Below are positions 34,460 to 44,070 of a stretch of DNA of 44,070 nucleotides, piece after piece. The stretch spans positions 1 to 44,070 of the forward strand of contig JAAAJB010000285.1 of NCBI GenBank assembly GCA_016098155.1, given 5' to 3'. A model generated the notes under the pieces. It made no database searches. It saw only the letters and a program-made list of their open reading frames with translations, and was not told the DNA's origin. How positions within the stretch are numbered: the first letter of the stretch is position 1; each line of letters opens with the position of its first letter. The position numbers and the translations under genes were made by a program. The DNA comes from Actinomortierella ambigua (lineage: Eukaryota; Mortierellomycota; Mortierellomycetes; Mortierellales; Mortierellaceae).

Positions 34460-35132
34460 TTACAGGTATTCTTCCGCAGTTGACCCGCTGTTGTCCTTAA
34501 TGCTAGTGTCCACGCCGTGCTCCTTCAGATAGGTAACGATATGGTTTCGTTCGGATAAACATGCGAGGTGCAATGGCGTAGATCCCTCCTCGTCCTGCGC
34601 GTTTAAATCAACCTTGTGTGCCTTTGTCAATCGCTCGACAATCTCTAGTTGCCCTTGGTCGCATGCCCAATGGAGAAGCGTGAGTCCCTATGACACATAT
34701 GTGCAAACACAAAAATGAAAAAAAAAAATAATCCCAAGAAAGTTGATGTAAGATCGATCGTTTGATAAATAACGCATCCTTTTTCAGAAATGTAGGAGAT
34801 CGTCTCCATATTATCCTAGCAGGCATATTCTTTTCTTTCGTGTTCTTACAGTGCTGTCACGTGCCGAGGCGAGTTGCGCATTCGATTCGAGCGCTGCCGA
34901 CAGACCTTGTAGATCGCCAGCCTTGATCAGCAGCACGGCCTTTCCCATTTCGTCGCCGTCCTCCAACGGCTCCCTATAAAGACCACACCCAAAACAAAAT
35001 CCACAGACAACAATAACATGTTCAATGGACACGTTAGGTAATGTAGTAAAAAAAAAATTTGCTCCGACAGGCTTGTTACCCATATACTTGTCATCCAGGT
35101 GTGTGGGACACACACGACCGAAATCAAAACCA
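34460..35132 (-). CDS. Ankyrin-repeat protein resembling the ACBD6 C-terminal half (5' end unresolved)
   Basis: Three minus-strand exons are supported, 35132-35088, 34973-34850 and 34687-34460, giving about 132 residues of an incomplete protein. The first two join as GFDFGRVCPTHLDDK to EPLEDGDEMGKAVLLIKAGD. The last exon starts GLTLLHWACDQGQLEIVERL and continues DLNAQDEEGSTPLHLACLSERNHIV, two to three ankyrin repeats, then KDNSGSTAEEYL-stop. The LLHWACDQG/NAQDEEG arrangement after an acidic linker resembles the ankyrin region of ACBD6-type acyl-CoA-binding proteins. However, no acyl-CoA-binding domain was found upstream. A candidate start lies at 35230 (MKADRELQ), but no donor from it restores the frame, so upstream exons are unknown. 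Confidence 0.65.
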
Positions 35133-35912
35133 CTGCCAAGAAAAAAAAAAAAAACTTCACCATATTGTCTTCCCTTTACTCGTCTGCAATGAGATTTCGT
35201 GAGGCATTGCAGCTCCCGATCGGCTTTCATGCGCCCGCACTTTCTTTGCTTTAAGTTGCTTTGCGTTACTTTACTTTACTTTACTTTATAATACTTTGCC
35301 TTTTTTTCACCCGTTTACCACCCCACCCCCCCTCTCCTTGTGCCCCTGCGTTTGTTTGCCTTTACAAAATGTCTTATCCCCTGGCGAAGGCTTCTTGGAA
35401 CACCTTACCCTTGTTTAGGAGCAAGCAAGGGGAATTTGAATCTGGGAGAGACAAGCATGTCTATCTTGCTCCTAACAGATGCACGGAGTGGGCAAAGAGA
35501 AAAGAGCGAGGCTCGCCGTATGAAGAGAGGGGTGCTGATCTGCATTTTCCGCTCCGTTTGCAAAGGGGGAAGAAGGATGAGAACACGTATTGTACGAGAA
35601 TGCTAATACGCTAAATCGCAATTTTTCTTGTCTTTGATAGGCCATCGCCAGATCTATCCCCCCTCAACACCAAAGAGAACATTTCAGCAAACCCATCTCT
35701 CCTTCGCCTTCACCCTTTCTTTTCTCATCTTGCTTTGCCCTTCTCTCTCTCTGTCTTTCGCTCGTTCGCTCCATCTCGTCAATTCCCCCTTCCCCCTTTT
35801 CCTGCCCTGTCTTGTTCGTCAGAGTTTCGCGTACCTTTGTCACAGCTCTCTCATCTATCACAAGAGGGGAAAGAAAAGCCACTTTTTTTTTTTCTTTTTG
35901 GTCTTTGAGGGA
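35133..35912. promoter_or_regulatory. Region between the ankyrin gene and the bZIP gene
   Basis: About 780 bp between divergent genes. It should hold the missing 5' exon(s) and promoter of the ankyrin gene and the CT-rich leader of the bZIP gene (35680-35820, CTCTCTCTGTCTTTCGCTCG). A short TTTAC tandem repeat sits at about 35262-35287. A plus-strand open frame at 35369-35614 has no recognised domain. Confidence 0.45.
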
Positions 35913-38900
35913 ATGCCCAATACCGCACTCCCGACCCCGGAATTCACCTCGATGCACACTGGGACACATCCTGGCAGCCGCCCTTGTCAACCACCACCCG
36001 CTGCTCAATTTGCTACGTCTATGTCTACACAGCATCACCGTAAGATGCCCTGCCATGCCCAATGAACTTCTCACTCCATGTTCAGTTCAACTGCTCTCCT
36101 ACAAGTGCACAGAAATGAATGATTGCAACATCAAACCAATTCCAGGCTCGAACCTGGGCCTAATACCCACTCTTCATATCTCTTTCTCTATCTATATTGC
36201 CCGCTCGCTCGTTCTCCTTTGTTCCCTCCCTCTTACTCCCTTTCCATTCTCCTTTACGCACTTTTACACTCACGTCCAATCACACCTAATTTCTCCAACC
36301 CTATTTCTTCAACGCTATTTCTTCCCTCCTGACGTCCACTATTTACACCTCTGCGTTGTCGCCGAAAAGAGCTGTTCAATGACGATGACCTGAGCCAAAG
36401 CAACGCTGGCAATGTGACTCGAGTGGCAGGTATGGTATCATCTTCCAATAATTGGCCACATACGACACCAACCTTCCTTTGGCTATCACCAGAATCAACA
36501 TCCTCTGATCCAATTCCATTCACAACGTGGTCCAGCATCGAGCCGCAGCATCTATCGACCAACCACATGCAACCATCGCCATCCACATATACTAGACGAG
36601 AAACTTTTCTCGTTCAGTCTCCCTTTGTCCACTTTAATCCCTTGTCGCCTCCCCTGGCCCCCACTACATCTGCAAAAAGATACCACGACGGAGAAAAACT
36701 CGAATACACGACCCCTCCACCAATTGACTTTTTTACTAACCACAATTTCACAGATGGCACACGTGCCAGTCAAGAATCCAGGGAAAGCTCAGTCTCCATG
36801 GTCGGTACCGGCGGGTCGAACTCTAGTCCCAACAGCAGCTCTACTGAGGGCTCTGGGTCCTCCTGGCATGAGTCTGGTACGACCTCTGCTGCATCCAGCG
36901 CGTCGTATGAGCGTGAGACTGGTTCATCTCCGTACCGATACAAGCGCTACATGATGCGGTCCGCGGCCTTCAGCACCCACCAAGTCATGTCCGACTCGTC
37001 GTCGTCGTCGTCGTCCTCCTCTGATTGTTCTATCATGCCAGGGGTCAGCATTCTGCCGCCATCCTCCAGGTCATTGGAGGCAGGCATGACCCAAGGTAGC
37101 AATAGTCATTCATCTTTTCATGCGCGTTCCCACATGATGTCATCGTCGCATCAACAGGAGCCTTCACCACTGTATCTATCACAGTTTCAACCCCAGCAGC
37201 ATATGAGCCCTGTTGGATCTCTTGGCAACGTCGCCAACCTGACGAGCCAGTCTGAGCAAGAGCTTGGTTTATCATCCCGCCTCCAGTCAGCCCCTGCTTC
37301 CTCAACAGCAGCAGCAGCAGTAGCTCCAGCAATGCATTCGCAAGCAGCGGTGAGTGCACATTCGCCCCTCATGCTCAACGTCGACTCACCGACGGCAGCA
37401 GACTCGAATGAAGCTGCGGCGTCGTCCACGATCGATTCTTTCGGCAACGGCGGCGGCGGCGGAGGAGGAGGAGGAGGGCTAGAATCGGCAGATTTTGGAG
37501 GAGAGGATCCGGCCATCCGACGCGCGGAACAGAACCGAGCCGCGCAACGAGCGTTTCGACTGCGGAAGCAAAAGTACATCAAGTGGCTGGAGAGCAAGGC
37601 GACGGAACTGGACGAGGTATACCGGATCATGGCGATTGTCCGAGCCGAAAACCAGCAGTTGTGCAATATGGTCATGGAGCTTCGCACTCAGATGCGTCGC
37701 CTCGCGGGAGATTTGAACCCGGCGCATATGGCTCCGGGTTTTCTTGGCGGTAGCAATGGTAGCAACGGCAATGGTGGTGATATCGGTATCCGTGGCGGCG
37801 GCGGCGGCGGCGGGTCATCAGCAACGACGACGACGACGACGATGCTGGGACAAGGAATTGAGGTGACACGCGTCGGTGACCACTACGAGTCGACACTTGG
37901 GCGCGAGATCTCTATGCGATTGATGAATCTTGGGACCTTTAAGAATGGTGGGTCGGAGGGTCGGCCACGGTACCAGCCCCGGAGTTCGTCATCGTCTTTG
38001 TCGTCGGGATCGTCCTCCAAGCGCAGGTCGACGGCCAAGTCGGATCAGTCGTGGAGTATACAGCAACAACAACAAAAACAGATTGAGCAGCTTCAGGCGA
38101 TCCAGTTGTCACCTCCACCGCAGCCACCACAACCATCCGGCCAGGAATTGGACAGGCTATCATCGGTGTTTGTCAATGGTGGCAGCATCGATGATGGCGT
38201 CAGTGTGCAAGATCAGAATCAAGGAGCCACGCCAATGGAGGGCGTCACTTCTCCCGGTATGACCTCGGGGGCTACGGTTGTTGCTGTGGCATCCGCGGCG
38301 GTCATCCCAGGACCGCACTTTGGATCTCTCCAGGAACTCACGTATGGTCAGCCAGCGACCGTTCCACTTGCTGCAGCATGGAACAACAATGCTAGCCAAT
38401 TCCAGTGCGATGGGTCGCCGTCGCCATCAGCGTTTTCCACACCAGTCGACCATATGAGCAGATCTGTTGCTTCGAACACACCAGGTGAGTGTCTTTGAGG
38501 GGGTTTAGAGGAGAGCTGTTGTTTGAGGCGATCTACTACTATTTTTCTCTTTTTAGCTAATCGATCCGTGTCTGTCTTTTCACCCAAAAAAAAAGAATCG
38601 TTATCATTGGTGTCCTCCACCATGGCTGGAGTACTGTCTACGCCCATCCAAGGTAATCCGTCGATCCTCACATCGTCCTTTCTGCCGCTGAAGGGCGATT
38701 CACCAAAGACGCTGACAAAGTCAGTGATTCCACAAACTAACCTCTCACTGAAGAGACACTCTGTGACTGGCGATGCTCCGCCACTCTCAGCACCTTTGAG
38801 CTATTCCCCTTCGGGCGCGGTGCCCTTCTCAGTACAGAATCCACAGCCGCAAATGCCTCTCCCCGTCAGCGCTACCCATAATGAGATGGTTCGCACGACG

Positions 38901-39662
38901 AGTAGCCAGTCTTTCGTCAACGTGAGCCCGATGGGCGCGCTGCCTACGGCATCCATGGAAGCTGTGACACGCGCACATGCTTCTTCAATGGGGTTTGTCA
39001 TCCCTGCCCTCTCGACTGGCAATGGCACAGCCACAGCAGCTGCAGCTGCAGCTGCAACAGGGGTTAATGGCACAGGGGATCCTACATCTCTTCTTCGTGC
39101 CGCCAACACGAGCATACAGGTGCTGGCACCGATCACGGTGGACGGTCTCCAGGCTCAAGTTGCCCAGCTCCCATCGATCCCGAAGCCACCGCCATCTGTC
39201 GGCGGTCATGCACTCTCAGGTCCTGCTGTACCGATGGTATCGCAGTCGGCACCAACACCAGCACCAGGCATTCCACTGGTGCAGCAGCCGCAGCTTCAGC
39301 AGCAACAACAAGCAATCCACTCCATCCAAGGCACACCTGTATCGTCCGCGATCCACAACCATCCACTTTTACGTACGCTTGGCGGGCTGGACCCGTATGC
39401 AGTCGAAAAGGGGCGGCGTTTGTCGATGCCGACGATCCATCTTGCGTTGCCCAGTGTGGTTACGGCGCAGGCTGCCGTGCCTGCCGTCACCTTTGCACCA
39501 CTACCACTGCCACTAGCCGAACGAGCGCCAACAACACCACCGTCATCTCTCACGATGGCTCATCCTCTACCACCACCACATCCCATTTCTTCAGGAACCT
39601 TGCCGGTATCAGGCCCTCCAGCCACGCATCCTCATCTCCACGAATGGCATTCAATGGTGTAA
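35913..39662 (+). CDS. bZIP transcription factor, Pap1/AP-1-like basic region
   Basis: Model: exons 35913-36039, 36370-36429, 36754-38484 and 38557-39662, giving 1,007 residues with phase kept. The start is MPNTALPTPEFTSMH. Exon 2 encodes QLFNDDDLSQSNAGNV. The bZIP lies at about residues 310-375: DPAIRRAEQNRAAQRAFRLR, with the Pap1-type NRAAQRAFR DNA-contact core, then a zipper from KYIKWLESKATELDEVY through ENQQLCNMVMELRTQM. The rest is Ser/Gly/Gln/Pro-rich, typical of activation domains: polyserine before the bZIP, polyglycine at 37450-37480 and glutamine repeats after it. The Cys-rich redox domains of Yap1/Pap1 are not apparent, so an oxidative-stress role is not implied. The segment 36430-36753 is modelled as an intron but is open in frame (see findings). 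A likely polyadenylation signal, AAAATAAA, lies near 39825. Confidence 0.88.
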
Positions 39663-40624
39663 TGTGGAGTGGGGGGGGGAAGGAGAAAGAGAGAAAGGTG
39701 TTCTTTCGATAACTGTCTCCATGTATTATTCGCACCTTTTTTTTTAATGCTTTTTTTCTGTAAGATCCGTTTCCTTCAACTCCACCATTTTCTTCATGTT
39801 TTCTACGTAATGCTGTCCATACAAAATAAACGTCCTTATGGAGGGCTAGGAGTAATTTTTTTTCATCCCTTTTCAATGTTTGTTTGGCAAACGGTCTTGT
39901 ACAAACCTCATCTCCACTCCCCAGCTTGAGAGCACTACTTTTCAACTCAGACAGCCCTCCCCCACCACCCCTCAAAGTTAAACTTTGGTCGAAATACTTA
40001 TTTTCACGACGGTGTGCTGTCCTGTTTAGACCTCGATGATGCCCTCCCCGTTAGCCTTGAGGACCACCCTCATATACATGTTGAGGGGAAGGAGCGCCAT
40101 TCTTTTCATTCTTCTCTTTTTTGAATAATCTAAAGTGAGGTATTTTGAGATATAGCTCGAAGGTATAATATATATTGGATTCCATTTTCTGCCACAATAT
40201 CATTTCCACCGGACGAATTTCCAGCGAGATGAAAGAGGGCCAATCAGGGGACTTGATTTTTTTTTCGCTGCGCCTCTCAAGAACACACCACCGACAGCTT
40301 TTTTTTTTTTCGTGCCCCTCGATCTAGATGGGCGCCAGATCTTTAGAGATGCCGTAAAATACTAACAGCGACATGACAATCATAACAATATTCAAGTGCG
40401 GGACTTTTGCAGGAAGATTTCAAATGGTATCAAGTCCAAGGTTCTTGTGCAACCAACGAGAGGCTGGCTCATCAACCCCCTCCCGGACGCTCTTTCGCTT
40501 TGCTCCTTAATTGCGACTCTCTCCGCTGTTGATTTGTTTCAATTTTTTTTTGGGGGGGGGGGGAATCGTGTCTATTCAATAAATACACATACACACACGT
40601 ATACTGCCTCTCCCCCTCTTTCTA
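39663..40624. other. Convergent 3' region between the bZIP and PEP12-like genes
   Basis: 962 bp between two stop codons. It contains an AAAATAAA near 39825 serving the plus-strand gene, several T runs, AT-rich sequence near 40135-40180 and a T9G12 block at 40543-40563. No gene is recognised. Confidence 0.5.
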
Positions 40625-43474
40625 TCAAGCGGTCAAGGCCAACAAGACGACCGAAACGACCAAGCTGATGACTAGGACCAGATAGCACATCTTGTCGCGT
40701 CGGCGGCGATCATAATCACTCGCCTGGACCAGTTCCTGATAGGCCTGATTGGTATGGTTTCTCGTCTGGGAAATGCTATCCTGGAGCATCTCCACGCCCG
40801 AGCGTTGTTCATGGACCATGGCCCCGAGCTCCTGCATCACTTGCAGGACCTGGGTCATGCCTTGCTCAATCTTCAGAATCTCGTCCTCGCGCTCGTTCAG
40901 GATCGCTTCCTGCAGCTCCAGCTCGTTGTCCATCCACTGCAGTTCGGCCAGGTGCGCCTTTTCCTGGACCGACAGCTGGCGGTCGTGTGGGTGTAGTGGT
41001 CGTGACGATGGGTGTTGTTGTTGTTGTTGTTTTTGGTGGTGCTGGTGGTGGTGGTGATCGGACTCATGGTTGTGTGTTTGCGTTTGTTGAGGGTGTTTTG
41101 ACGAGACAGCTGTTGACGTGTGCGGGTAGTGCAGTTGTGGATGTCTTGGAAGACGAGGAGTGGCTTTCGTGGGGGGTTCCTCGGCCTGGCGAGGCACCCT
41201 ACCGACACCACCAATGACCTCGCCATGCGGCGGTCTCCATGCTCTTCCCGAAGACGACGATGGTGGTGATGATAATGATGATGGTGATGATGATGATGCT
41301 ATTGCCTTCCCTGAATGCAAAGATCCTATAGGAGTAGACGTCGTCGTACCCATCAGCGGCGAGATAGCCTGTAAATCCAGATCCAAATCCACGATTGGCA
41401 CACCCTCCACACCACCCTGGCCCATTGCGCCTTCGTCGTTGTCGGAGATAGAAGAAGCAGAAGACGAGGAGGAGGAAGGGGAGCCCTCATGGATCGAGGC
41501 AGCCGACTGGCGATGGCGCAAGGAAGCACACGAGGATGACAGGCGACGCAGCTGGGCGACCTGCTGGCGTTCGGCCTCGATTGCGCGGCGTTGCAGGTCC
41601 TGGAAGGCGCGTGTGACGACGGTCAGGTCCTTGGTCAGACGCTGATGGGTGAGTCGACGGGCCGTGATGATTTGGCGCTGGGCAGGGGTGAGGTCCGAGT
41701 ATTGCAGGCCCGGTCGCCGGAGGAGGCCACGCTCGACTCGGTCGAGGGCGATGTGGTTGTGGAGCTGGTGGGAAGAAGAGGAGGACTGGGAGAAAGGCGG
41801 CGGTGAAGGGCGGATGGCGAGAAGCGGTTGCGCTTCGTCGCCTATACTGCCGTAGGCTCGTGTCGAGGAGGAGGAGGCAGCATTGGTGGATGCTGCTGTT
41901 GGTGGGGTGGTGGTGGGTTGCACTGCCTGTGGGAGATGGAAGCGGGCGAGGTGCTTGACCTGGGCATTGGCAGACTTGACGAGGTCGCGGGTCTGGTCGA
42001 GGACCGAGTTGAGCGACTCGCGCATCTCGAGCGTGTCCTTGTGGCGCTGGCCCAGGCATGGGATCAGCCGCTCTAGGACAGAGATGTTGGATGAAATGTT
42101 GAAGATTTGTTGCGACAGTTGCCGGGACTCGTAGTCGTACTGCTGTTGCCCCGTCTTTGGCCCCCCTCCCACCGCCCCTCCCTCTGTTGGTGATGTGGAG
42201 CTTTCCCCTGGAACAATCGTTGACAGCGGGGTCGACGTCGACGTCGGTCGCGCATCGTCCACGTCTCCGTCCACGTCTCCATCCTCGCTATGGCCATAGC
42301 CGTCGTTTTGGGAAAGTGGAAAGGATGGCTCCTCCATGATCGACGTGTTTTGTAGACTGCTACCAAGGTTGTTATTGTTGTTGTTGTTGTGCTGATTGTA
42401 GTAGCGGTGGTTTGAGTCCGCGCTATTGTTACTGCTATTGCTGCCGTAAAAGTAGCTGTTGTAATAGTGAAGTGGTGAGAAGGACGAAAGATAGCCCGGT
42501 GTTTCCGGGGTGGCGGGACCTCCATGGCTGCTGGAGGGTATCGAAGGAGGCGGTGGAGATGAAGCCCCAGTTCTCCACCTTGACGTGGTAGGGCTAGCTT
42601 CGGGTGAAAACGGTCGAGGCCCGCCTGAGGCCGCCGTAGGTGATAGAGCGGGACGACGCGCAGGACCGGTCGCGCTTCGTCCATCGCCTGGATCGCCGCT
42701 GCGACCATTTAGACTTGAATCCCTTCCTTCGCCTGCAAATCCTCCTCCTCTTGTGCCTCCTCCGAGCACCCCTGCATGGTTTGCGATCACACGTGTCATG
42801 GGGGTCGGTGTTTGCGAATAAAATTTTTGCTGCTGTCGATGAAACTGGTCAAAATATGAAGCGGGCGAATTGGTAGACGACGCTGATGCCGACGACATGG
42901 GCAGTGGTGGCGAGACGATGAGTGGTCGTCCAGAGCCTGTGTGCTGGATTTCCAAGGGCGGCGAGGAGAGCCCGTGGAGAGTTGGTCGAGGTGTATCGTC
43001 GCGCACCTTCTTGTGCGGTCCTTGAGAGGATCCTACCCCTGCAGATGCTGCAGCAGTAGGCCATCCTCCTCCTGCTCCTCCTCGTGCAGGGTCTATGACC
43101 GTGGTTGCATTCGAGCCGTATCGGTTTCCCTGAAGCGATGGTGGCTGGCGATGTGGTTGTTGGGCCTGTAAGGCTTGGACGGCTTGAAGGCGAGTAAAAT
43201 TGGGGCTTGGCGGATGTTGCGCAAAGTGGTGCCGGAGACCGATGCTGTCTCGACTGCTTCCTCGGGTGATATTCAGCCCTGTCGGGAGGTGTATCGCCGG
43301 AGAGGTTGGAGGCGGTGAAGGCCGTGGTCGTCGTTTCTGACCGGGGCCAGAAGGGTTTGACGACGGGTCCCTCTTCGTCTGAGAAGTATTATGGTGAAAC
43401 TGTAGATAGTCCTCTTTTGAGTTTGGTGAGAGCGGTGGTGTCGAGAGGCTCTTGTCTAGGTCGGTGAAGGACAT
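40625..43474 (-). CDS. PEP12: Endosomal Qa-SNARE, Pep12/syntaxin-like, with giant N-terminal extension
   Basis: Single exon, 949 residues, on the minus strand. The C-terminal half is a syntaxin. From about residue 446, SRQLSQQIFNISSNISVLERL to RESLNSVLDQTRDLVKSANAQ is the first part of an Habc-type domain, and TPAQRQIITARRLTHQRLTKDLTVVTRAFQ looks like its third helix. The SNARE motif is at about 850-915 (NEREDEILKIEQGMTQVLQ, then ELGAMVHEQ with the ionic-layer Gln). A C-terminal anchor, CYLVLVISLVVSVVLLALTA, ends the protein. The EREDEILKIEQG pattern is Pep12/syntaxin-7-like. Pep12 mediates fusion at the late endosome/prevacuole. Yeast Pep12 has 288 residues; here about 445 residues of Ser/Pro/Asn/Gly-rich sequence precede Habc, and long Ser/His-rich inserts separate Habc from the SNARE motif. 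The ATG at 43474 is the only strong upstream start; an internal start giving a short form is possible. Confidence 0.92.
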   Translation of the reverse strand: MSFTDLDKSLSTPPLSPNSKEDYLQFHHNTSQTKRDPSSNPSGPGQKRRPRPSPPPTSPAIHLPTGLNITRGSSRDSIGLRHHFAQHPPSPNFTRLQAVQALQAQQPHRQPPSLQGNRYGSNATTVIDPARGGAGGGWPTAAASAGVGSSQGPHKKVRDDTPRPTLHGLSSPPLEIQHTGSGRPLIVSPPLPMSSASASSTNSPASYFDQFHRQQQKFYSQTPTPMTRVIANHAGVLGGGTRGGGFAGEGRDSSLNGRSGDPGDGRSATGPARRPALSPTAASGGPRPFSPEASPTTSRWRTGASSPPPPSIPSSSHGGPATPETPGYLSSFSPLHYYNSYFYGSNSSNNSADSNHRYYNQHNNNNNNNLGSSLQNTSIMEEPSFPLSQNDGYGHSEDGDVDGDVDDARPTSTSTPLSTIVPGESSTSPTEGGAVGGGPKTGQQQYDYESRQLSQQIFNISSNISVLERLIPCLGQRHKDTLEMRESLNSVLDQTRDLVKSANAQVKHLARFHLPQAVQPTTTPPTAASTNAASSSSTRAYGSIGDEAQPLLAIRPSPPPFSQSSSSSHQLHNHIALDRVERGLLRRPGLQYSDLTPAQRQIITARRLTHQRLTKDLTVVTRAFQDLQRRAIEAERQQVAQLRRLSSSCASLRHRQSAASIHEGSPSSSSSSASSISDNDEGAMGQGGVEGVPIVDLDLDLQAISPLMGTTTSTPIGSLHSGKAIASSSSPSSLSSPPSSSSGRAWRPPHGEVIGGVGRVPRQAEEPPTKATPRLPRHPQLHYPHTSTAVSSKHPQQTQTHNHESDHHHHQHHQKQQQQQHPSSRPLHPHDRQLSVQEKAHLAELQWMDNELELQEAILNEREDEILKIEQGMTQVLQVMQELGAMVHEQRSGVEMLQDSISQTRNHTNQAYQELVQASDYDRRRRDKMCYLVLVISLVVSVVLLALTA

Positions 43475-44070
43475 GGAGAAAGTTTAAGCTGTGCGCCTTT
43501 CTACTTTATCTTGTTCCTTCTTGGCAAGAGAAACAAGAGATGGATGTGCGGGAGGGAGGAGTGGAGTGGAAGAACAGGGGGAGGGGAAAGAGCAAAGTGA
43601 GAAAAAAAAGAGACTTGCTTTGAAGTCGAGTCCTCAACGGACCCATCCAATTCAATAGGGAAAGAAAATAGCAACATGGTGGTGGTCACGCTCATGCTGC
43701 AAACCCCTATTTTTTTCGGCCCTGAAGTGTGAAAAAGAAAGGGGTGCAATTGAAAGAGGGGTGTGTGTGTCTACAACGAGGTTGACAAACACCCAAAGAA
43801 AAAAAAAAGGGGGGAAGGGGAATACTATTTGCCTTCCAAGAGCACAGCCAAGTAAGTATGAACGGCAACTTGGCACTTTTAGACTATGAGCGAGAACGTG
43901 TACACACAGTACAGTCTCCTAGCCGAGAGCCGATCCAAGGAAATGTGTTACGAAGGAGAAAAATGAACTTCGGGAGAATGGGGCAACGTGAGCCTCCTGG
44001 GCACGCTACGCTGTTGCAACAGAAGAAAGTAGTGTATCAATTTTTTAGTGCTTTTTTTTTTTTTTTTTTT
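43475..44070. promoter_or_regulatory. Upstream region of the PEP12-like gene
   Basis: About 600 bp of promoter and leader, purine-rich on the plus strand (CT-rich in the direction of transcription), with GTGTGTGTGT near 43762. The window ends in T19 (44052-44070). No gene is seen. Confidence 0.5.

Noticed and set aside
35369..35614. Plus-strand small open frame starting MSYPLAKASWN
   Set aside because: No recognised domain, the sequence after the first residues is unremarkable, and it lies in the promoter region between two divergent genes. The start vaguely recalls acyl-CoA-binding proteins, but the helix-bundle motifs do not follow.
36140..36165. Minus-strand AGGTTCGAGCC, close to a tRNA B box
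   Set aside because: No A box or cloverleaf partner sequence lies upstream on that strand, and it falls inside the first intron of the bZIP gene.

Overview
This 44 kb window looks like nuclear DNA of an early-diverging filamentous fungus, most likely Mucoromycota/Mortierellomycota. The reasons are intron-rich genes with GTAAGT-type donors and TAG/CAG acceptors, Ser/Asn/Gln/His-rich low-complexity insertions inside conserved proteins, a kinase with Sel1 repeats, and abundant CT/GA microsatellites and homopolymers. The phylum is an inference; a fungal origin is well supported by the gene content. The window begins in an (AG)n tract and ends in a poly-T tract, so it may be a contig bounded by simple repeats.

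Layout: a WDR53-like WD40 gene (-, 8 exons, 1082-3399); a Kre9/Knh1-like secreted single-pass membrane protein with one very long intron (+, 4954-7725); the karyopherin Kap121/Pse1 (importin-5) gene (-, 8015-12134); a small free-standing inhibitor I9 (Pbi2-type) gene (+, 13117-13845); a TKL-like kinase fused to Sel1 repeats whose first exon is unresolved (+, 14744-17011); the Rag GTPase gene GTR2/RagC (-, 17278-19364); an RD/RE-rich low-complexity protein (+, 19768-22332); the Golgi Qb-SNARE GOS1 (-, 22577-23831); an alkaline ceramidase (-, 24088-26172); an MFS transporter of the monocarboxylate-transporter type (-, 28718-31154); an ankyrin protein resembling the C-terminal part of ACBD6, 5' end unresolved (-, 34460-35132); a Pap1-like bZIP factor (+, 35913-39662); and a single-exon Pep12-type Qa-SNARE with a giant N-terminal extension (-, 40625-43474).

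Exon models were built by hand. Reading-frame phase was checked across every junction given, except the missing 5' exons of the kinase and ankyrin genes. Several genes act in the endomembrane and vacuolar system (GTR2, GOS1, PEP12, alkaline ceramidase, a putative vacuolar-protease inhibitor), but orientation and spacing give no sign of an operon or biosynthetic cluster. I see no rRNA, convincing tRNA, CRISPR array, transposon or virus-derived gene.

I did not find a clearly new multi-gene system. The points most worth a second look are a candidate exitron in the bZIP gene, a (TC)51 tract that forms the 3' splice-site pyrimidine tract of the kinase gene, low-complexity loops inserted into conserved folds (kinase activation segment, RagC roadblock domain), the roughly 445-residue extension on the Pep12-like SNARE, and unexplained long introns and intergenic blocks.
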